Assembly: GCA_025455345.1 (NCBI GenBank)
Contig: JALOMS010000129.1
Span: forward strand, 1-9,816
Direction of reading: 5' to 3'
DNA length: 9,816 nucleotides
DNA from: Thermoflexibacter sp.
Lineage (GTDB): Bacteria; Bacteroidota; Bacteroidia; Cytophagales; Thermoflexibacteraceae
The notes under the pieces are model-generated. The model was not told the origin of the DNA. It worked only from the letters and a program-made list of their open reading frames with translations, and ran no database searches. The translations under genes and the position numbers were made by a program. Each line of letters starts with the position of its first letter. Position 1 is the stretch's first letter. Positions 6,341 through 9,816 of this stretch are shown in pieces.

Positions 6341-7110
6341 ATGAAAATTTTAGATTTTTTTAATTTAGAAGGCAAAGTTGCCTTAGTAACAGGCTGTAAG
6401 AGAGGCATTGGCAAGGCAATGGCGATAGGACTTGCACAGGCAGGCGCAGACATTATTGGCGTTTCAGCTTCTTTGGAACTTACTGATAGTGAGGTAGAAA
6501 AGGAAGTAAAATCCTTGGGCAGAAAGTTTTATGCTTATCAGTGCGACTTCAAAAAAAGGGCAGACTTGTATGATTTTATTGGAAAAGTAAAAAAAGAATG
6601 TCCAAAAGTGGATATTTTGATAAACAATGCAGGGAATATTTTGCGAAAACCTGCGGCAGAACACCCCGATGAGTTTTGGGACGAAATCATGGAGATTAAC
6701 CTCAATTCGCAGTTTATTTTAGCAAGGGAATTTGGTAAGGAAATGATAGAAAAAGGGAGTGGAAAAATCATTTTTACAGCTTCTTTGCTTACTTTCCAAG
6801 GGGGAATTAACGTACCAAGCTATGCCGCAAGCAAGGCTGGGATAGGCTCTTTGGTGAAGGCACTTGCCAACGAATGGGCAAGCAAGGGCGTGAATGTCAA
6901 TGCGATAGCCCTGGTTATATCGCTACGGACAATACAGCCGCACTTCGCGCTGACCCCGTCCGCAACCCAAGTATTCTATCACGGATTCCCGCAGGGCGTT
7001 GGGGAGAGGCAGAAGACTTGGCAGGAGCGGTCGTATTTTTGGCTTCACGCGCCTCTGACTATGTGCATGGTACTATTCTGACCGTAGATGGCGGCTGGAT
7101 GGGAAGGTAA
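6341..7110 (+). pseudogene. kduD: KduD-like 2-dehydro-3-deoxy-D-gluconate 5-dehydrogenase (SDR), frameshifted
   Basis: KduD interconverts 2,5-diketo-3-deoxygluconate and 2-keto-3-deoxygluconate in the breakdown of unsaturated uronates. The first frame has the SDR NAD motif TGCKRGIG (17-24), NNAG (95-98), Asn120, Ser148, and Tyr161 with Lys165 in YAASK. The segment FQGGINVPSYAASK is very KduD-like. After NVNAIA the frame changes at CCC 6909-6911: the family-typical continuation PGYIATDNTAALRAD, then IPAGRWGEAEDLAGAVVFLAS and VDGGWMGR, is read in the frame ending at TAA 7110. Without repair, the first frame runs on to a stop at 7081 with an unrelated C-terminus. One missing C (GCCCCT expected, GCCCT present) accounts for everything and would restore a 256-aa protein of normal family length. 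This may be a real inactivating deletion or a homopolymer sequencing error. No typical slippery heptamer is present. The gene is divergent from iclR. Confidence 0.85.
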
Positions 7111-7181
7111 GATTTGGAATTTAAACATAAGAAATGAAACATTTTAAGTAAAATTTCGTTAAAAAATACATTAAGTTATTC

Positions 7182-7228
7182 ATAAATCTTTACAAGCAAT
7201 AGACTATGCCTATCTTGTAGAGATTTAT
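7182..7228. promoter_or_regulatory. 15-bp-stem inverted repeat before the sensor kinase gene (terminator, attenuator or operator)
   Basis: The left arm 7182-7196 (ATAAATCTTTACAAG) and right arm 7214-7228 (CTTGTAGAGATTTAT) pair over 15 bp with one G-U wobble, around a 17-nt loop. A short run of five T (7228-7232) follows. It starts about 70 nt after the kduD stop and ends about 30 nt before the kinase ATG. The T-run makes it a candidate intrinsic terminator for kduD, but the stem is unusually AT-rich for that. The position also fits an operator or a 5'-leader structure controlling the kinase gene. Confidence 0.5.
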
Positions 7229-7233
7229 TTTTG
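7226..7233 (+). promoter_or_regulatory. Possible Bacteroidota -7 promoter element for the sensor kinase
   Basis: TATTTTTG matches the Bacteroidota housekeeping -7 consensus TAnnTTTG, 27 nt before the kinase start codon. A matching -33 TTG/TTTG at normal spacing is not evident (the nearest TTG, at 7215, is too close), and the element overlaps the right arm of the inverted repeat. Weak call based on one hexamer-scale match. Confidence 0.25.
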
Positions 7234-7259
7234 CATACACTTTTTTTGCGTCTATTAAA

Positions 7260-9479
7260 ATGAAAATGACTTACAAAATATTTATTGCACTATTTATTTA
7301 CTGTATTTATCTTACACCTTTCGCTTTTTCCCAAACACCTCAGAAGATTGATAGCCTTAAAAAGGTACTTTCGAGCAGTAAAGAAGACTCAAACAAAGTA
7401 ATTACACTTGCCGCTCTTGCCAGATTTTATCGCTTTTCTCAAACAGATACCGCAGAAATCTTGGCAACGCAAGGGCTTCGCTTGGCAGAGAAAATAAGAT
7501 TTCTAAGAGGACAAGGCAGTTGTCTTAACCATTTAGGAGTATGTGCCTATGCGCGTAGCAATTATCAAAAAGCCTTAGATTATCACCTCAAAGGGCTTGC
7601 GATTAGGCAGAAAATCAATGACAAAGACGGCATGGCTGGTAGTATGAACAATATTGGCAATGTTTATAAAGAAATGGGTGATTTGACCAAGGCGTTGGAA
7701 TACTATCAGAAAACCTTAAAAATAGATAGAGAAAATGCAAATAGAGATAATGTACCCCATGATTTAATCAATATCTCTACTGTTTGTTCGGAACAAGGTA
7801 ATTACAGCATTGCCTTAGAAAGTCTTTTAGAAAGCAAAACCTTATTTACACAAAATAATGATACAGAAGGACTTGGCTTAGCCCATAACAATATGGGTAT
7901 CATTTATCAAAGGTTAGGTGATGAACCAAATGCGCTTAAAAACTATGAAGAAGCACTCAAAAATTTTGAAAAAGTAGGCTATGAAAGGGGGCAAAGTGAG
8001 GCTCTCATCAATATAGGTACCATCTATCAAGACCAAAAAAACTATACGCAGAGTCTGAGTTACTACCAAAAAGCCCTTTCTCATGCTCAAATGGCAAATT
8101 CAAAATACACCATTGCCCTCATCAAAGGGAATATAAGTTCTGTTTTTAGTCTTTTAGGGAGATACCAAGAAGCGGAACAGCACATTAAAGAGGCGATTAT
8201 TTTGAGTAAAGAAATAGGAAGTTTGCAATTAGAAGCAAATAACTATTTCATATTGGCAGAGTTATTTGAAAAACAAGGCGACTATGAGCAAGCATTGACT
8301 TATGCCAAGCGCAGTGAAACCATTAATCAAAATGCAGAAAAAAGAGAAAATACGCCTAAGATTTTATACCTAATCGCAAAAATATACGCACAGAAAAAAG
8401 ATTTCTCAAAGGCATATTCTTATTTTGAATTGGCGAAAGCAAGAGAAGATAGCATACTAAGTTTGGAAAAGCAGAAAATGATTGCCAATGTGGAATCTAA
8501 ATACCAAATAGCGCAAAGACAAACCAAGATAGAACTCTTAGAAAAAGAACAACTCATTCAAAAACAGGAACTTGAAAATTCTGTTTGGCAAAATTCTTTT
8601 TATATTACTATTTCTGTTTTTTTGACTTTTTCTTTAATTGCCTTGTTCTTTTATCTCAGAAAAAAAGAAAAAACTAACCGACTTCTGCAAAGGCAAAATG
8701 AGGCAATTCAGAAGCGTAATGAAGAAATTAATGCACAGCGCGAGGCAATTTCCATTCAAAAAGATGAACTGCACCAACAAGCAGAAATGCTTACAGACCT
8801 CAATCGCGCAAAGGAAAAATTGTTCTCTATCATTGCCCACGACCTACGCGCACCACTTAATAGCCTTAAAGGAATGATGGAGATTTTTCTCTTAGATGCC
8901 GCAGAAACAAACATGGGAAATAAGGTCATTTTAGAAAAACTGAAAAGAGATTTAGAAAGTAACCACTTGCTTTTGAATAACTTACTGAACTGGTCTTATA
9001 ATCAAAGTAATGGTATCCAAACCAAGAAAACTAAATTCCCTATTGCCAAAATAGTAGAAGAAAAAGTAGCACTTTTCAAAGACATTTACCAAAGCAAAGA
9101 CGTAACCTTGCACAGTACCATTCCTGCTGATATGGTCGTTTTTGCAGATGAAAACCAAGTAAAAATAGTAATACACAACCTGTTAAGCAATGCTGTCAAA
9201 TTTACAACCAAAGGCGGAACAGTTATCATCAATACTGTAAATCAAGGAGAATATACAAAAATAAGTATACAAGATACAGGAATTGGTATGAGTAAGGAAG
9301 AAGTGAGTAAGCTTTTTGATAATAGAATTATTTTTTCTAAAAGAGGTACTCAAAATGAGAAAGGAACAGGATTAGGGCTTTTGCTTTGTAAGGATTTTAT
9401 TGATAATCAAGGAGGTAAGATTTGGGTAGAAAGTGAGGAAGGGAAGGGTAGCACTTTCTTTTTTACATTGGAAAAATAA
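7260..9479 (+). CDS. TPR-domain transmembrane sensor histidine kinase
   Basis: A 739-aa membrane histidine kinase. It has a signal peptide (1-25, ending FAFSQ), then about eight tetratricopeptide repeats (roughly 84-400) with the recurring pattern N-I-G-x-x-Y...G-D/N-Y...A-L-x-Y-Y, predicted to be periplasmic. A coiled-coil linker (about 401-443), one transmembrane helix (about 445-467) and a second long coiled coil rich in Gln, Glu and Lys (about 468-522) follow. The kinase core has the H-box IIAHDLRAPLN with phosphoacceptor His527, the N-box HNLLSNAVKF (Asn640, Asn644), the G1 box DTGIGM from Asp672, and the G2 box GTGLGL (702-707), ending in the normal GSTFFFTL. All catalytic motifs are intact. 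There is no receiver domain and no response-regulator gene in the window, so it is an orphan here. This architecture is common in Bacteroidota. The TPR ligand is unknown, and a link to the sugar genes is not shown. ATG 7260 is used; Met3 is an equally possible start. Confidence 0.93.
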   Translation: MKMTYKIFIALFIYCIYLTPFAFSQTPQKIDSLKKVLSSSKEDSNKVITLAALARFYRFSQTDTAEILATQGLRLAEKIRFLRGQGSCLNHLGVCAYARSNYQKALDYHLKGLAIRQKINDKDGMAGSMNNIGNVYKEMGDLTKALEYYQKTLKIDRENANRDNVPHDLINISTVCSEQGNYSIALESLLESKTLFTQNNDTEGLGLAHNNMGIIYQRLGDEPNALKNYEEALKNFEKVGYERGQSEALINIGTIYQDQKNYTQSLSYYQKALSHAQMANSKYTIALIKGNISSVFSLLGRYQEAEQHIKEAIILSKEIGSLQLEANNYFILAELFEKQGDYEQALTYAKRSETINQNAEKRENTPKILYLIAKIYAQKKDFSKAYSYFELAKAREDSILSLEKQKMIANVESKYQIAQRQTKIELLEKEQLIQKQELENSVWQNSFYITISVFLTFSLIALFFYLRKKEKTNRLLQRQNEAIQKRNEEINAQREAISIQKDELHQQAEMLTDLNRAKEKLFSIIAHDLRAPLNSLKGMMEIFLLDAAETNMGNKVILEKLKRDLESNHLLLNNLLNWSYNQSNGIQTKKTKFPIAKIVEEKVALFKDIYQSKDVTLHSTIPADMVVFADENQVKIVIHNLLSNAVKFTTKGGTVIINTVNQGEYTKISIQDTGIGMSKEEVSKLFDNRIIFSKRGTQNEKGTGLGLLLCKDFIDNQGGKIWVESEEGKGSTFFFTLEK

Positions 9480-9608
9480 ATGCTCGCTTTGATTAGGCTT
9501 TTGATTTTTAATAGTTGCTTGGCACATTTTTAATACGTTTCTGCTATATCTGTTCACATCTTATCTATAAATTTCTCAAATCATCTTTATCATACACCCA
9601 AAAAAGTC

Positions 9609-9816
9609 ATGAAATACATCAGTTTGCTTATTGTTTATTTCTTTATTTCCACTGTTTGCTTTGCCCAAAATCCTAATACGCTGAGTAAGGCAGAAAAAAA
9701 AGAAGGCTGGAAGCTATTATTTGATGGTAAATCGCTAAAAGGCTGGCACAATTACCTGAAAAAAGACGTTTCTGCAAAATGGAAAATAGAAAATGAAGCC
9801 TTGTTTTTAAGTGAGG
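9609..9816 (+). CDS. Secreted DUF1080 / 3-keto-disaccharide hydrolase-fold protein, N-terminal part
   Basis: Sixty-nine codons are visible before the window ends, so this is the 5' portion only. A hydrophobic signal peptide ends at VCFAQN (cut likely after Ala19). The mature part then shows EGWKLLFDGKSLKGWHNY and, further on, W-K-I-E-N-E-A-L. The LFDGKSLKGW block followed by W-x-I-x-x-x-x-L is the recognisable start of PF06439 proteins, a concanavalin-like beta-sandwich. Some members hydrolyse 3-keto-glycosides; others only bind sugar. It follows the kinase gene after 129 nt, which contain no obvious hairpin terminator, so it may have its own promoter. TTG at 9515-9517 and TACGTTTC at 9534-9541 loosely resemble -33 and -7 elements but are too weak to call. 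The family call is good for the visible part; the catalytic region lies outside the window. Confidence 0.82.
   Translation, partial: MKYISLLIVYFFISTVCFAQNPNTLSKAEKKEGWKLLFDGKSLKGWHNYLKKDVSAKWKIENEALFLSE

Noticed and set aside
6902..6916. Programmed -1 ribosomal frameshift in kduD
   Set aside because: No X-XXY-YYZ heptamer or obvious downstream stem is present, and KduD family members are normally encoded in a single frame. A one-base deletion or sequencing error is simpler.
6874..7110. A separate small gene of 78 aa overlapping the end of the SDR gene
   Set aside because: From PGYIATD onward it is the C-terminus of KduD in a shifted frame. The residues before that are out-of-frame translation of the upstream SDR part.
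9500..9541. Promoter for the DUF1080 gene (TTG 9515, TACGTTTC 9534)
   Set aside because: The -7 element has a mismatch at the final G and the spacing is short for a Bacteroidota promoter. Chance matches are likely in such AT-rich DNA.

Overview
The window looks like chromosomal DNA of a Bacteroidota bacterium, probably of the Cytophagia type. The base composition is AT-rich. Secreted proteins have signal peptides ending in FAQ, FSQ or FAQN, start codons lack clear Shine-Dalgarno sequences, and a TPR-sensor histidine kinase and a DUF1080 protein are present. These features are typical of that phylum, but nothing in the window fixes the genus.

Left part (2-5344, all plus strand): a carbohydrate-degradation block. 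It opens with the 3' end of a heparinase II/III-type polysaccharide lyase. After a 148-nt spacer with iterated GTGG motifs come four tightly packed genes: a SASA/CE6-like lipoprotein esterase, a VOC-fold protein (start overlapping the esterase stop by one base), a zinc-dependent MDR dehydrogenase, and a divergent secreted GH115-like alpha-glucuronidase. Their spacing (1-bp overlap, then 13 and 23 nt) suggests one operon.

Middle part (5349-7110): an IclR-family regulator on the minus strand converges on the GH115 gene with only 4 nt between stops. Divergent from it is a KduD-like short-chain dehydrogenase gene broken by a single-base frameshift near 6909-6911. The 248-nt intergenic region holds an interrupted inverted repeat next to iclR (operator candidate). 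It also holds a compact, self-complementary element of about 116 bp flanked by the same 6-bp sequence, ATAATT, which resembles a MITE or REP-like insertion.

Right part (7111-9816): a long inverted repeat precedes a TPR/transmembrane/histidine-kinase gene with no response regulator in view. The window ends inside a secreted DUF1080 (3-keto-disaccharide hydrolase fold) gene.

Working model (inference): the secreted or periplasmic lyase, esterase and GH115 enzyme deacetylate and depolymerise a uronic-acid-containing, acetylated polysaccharide. KduD, the MDR dehydrogenase and possibly the VOC protein handle the released uronate-derived sugars, with IclR sensing an intermediate. No SusC/SusD pair, sulfatase or transporter is visible here, so the substrate cannot be named. 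The kduD frameshift and the adjacent insertion-like element suggest that this arm is decaying, or that the assembly has a base error.
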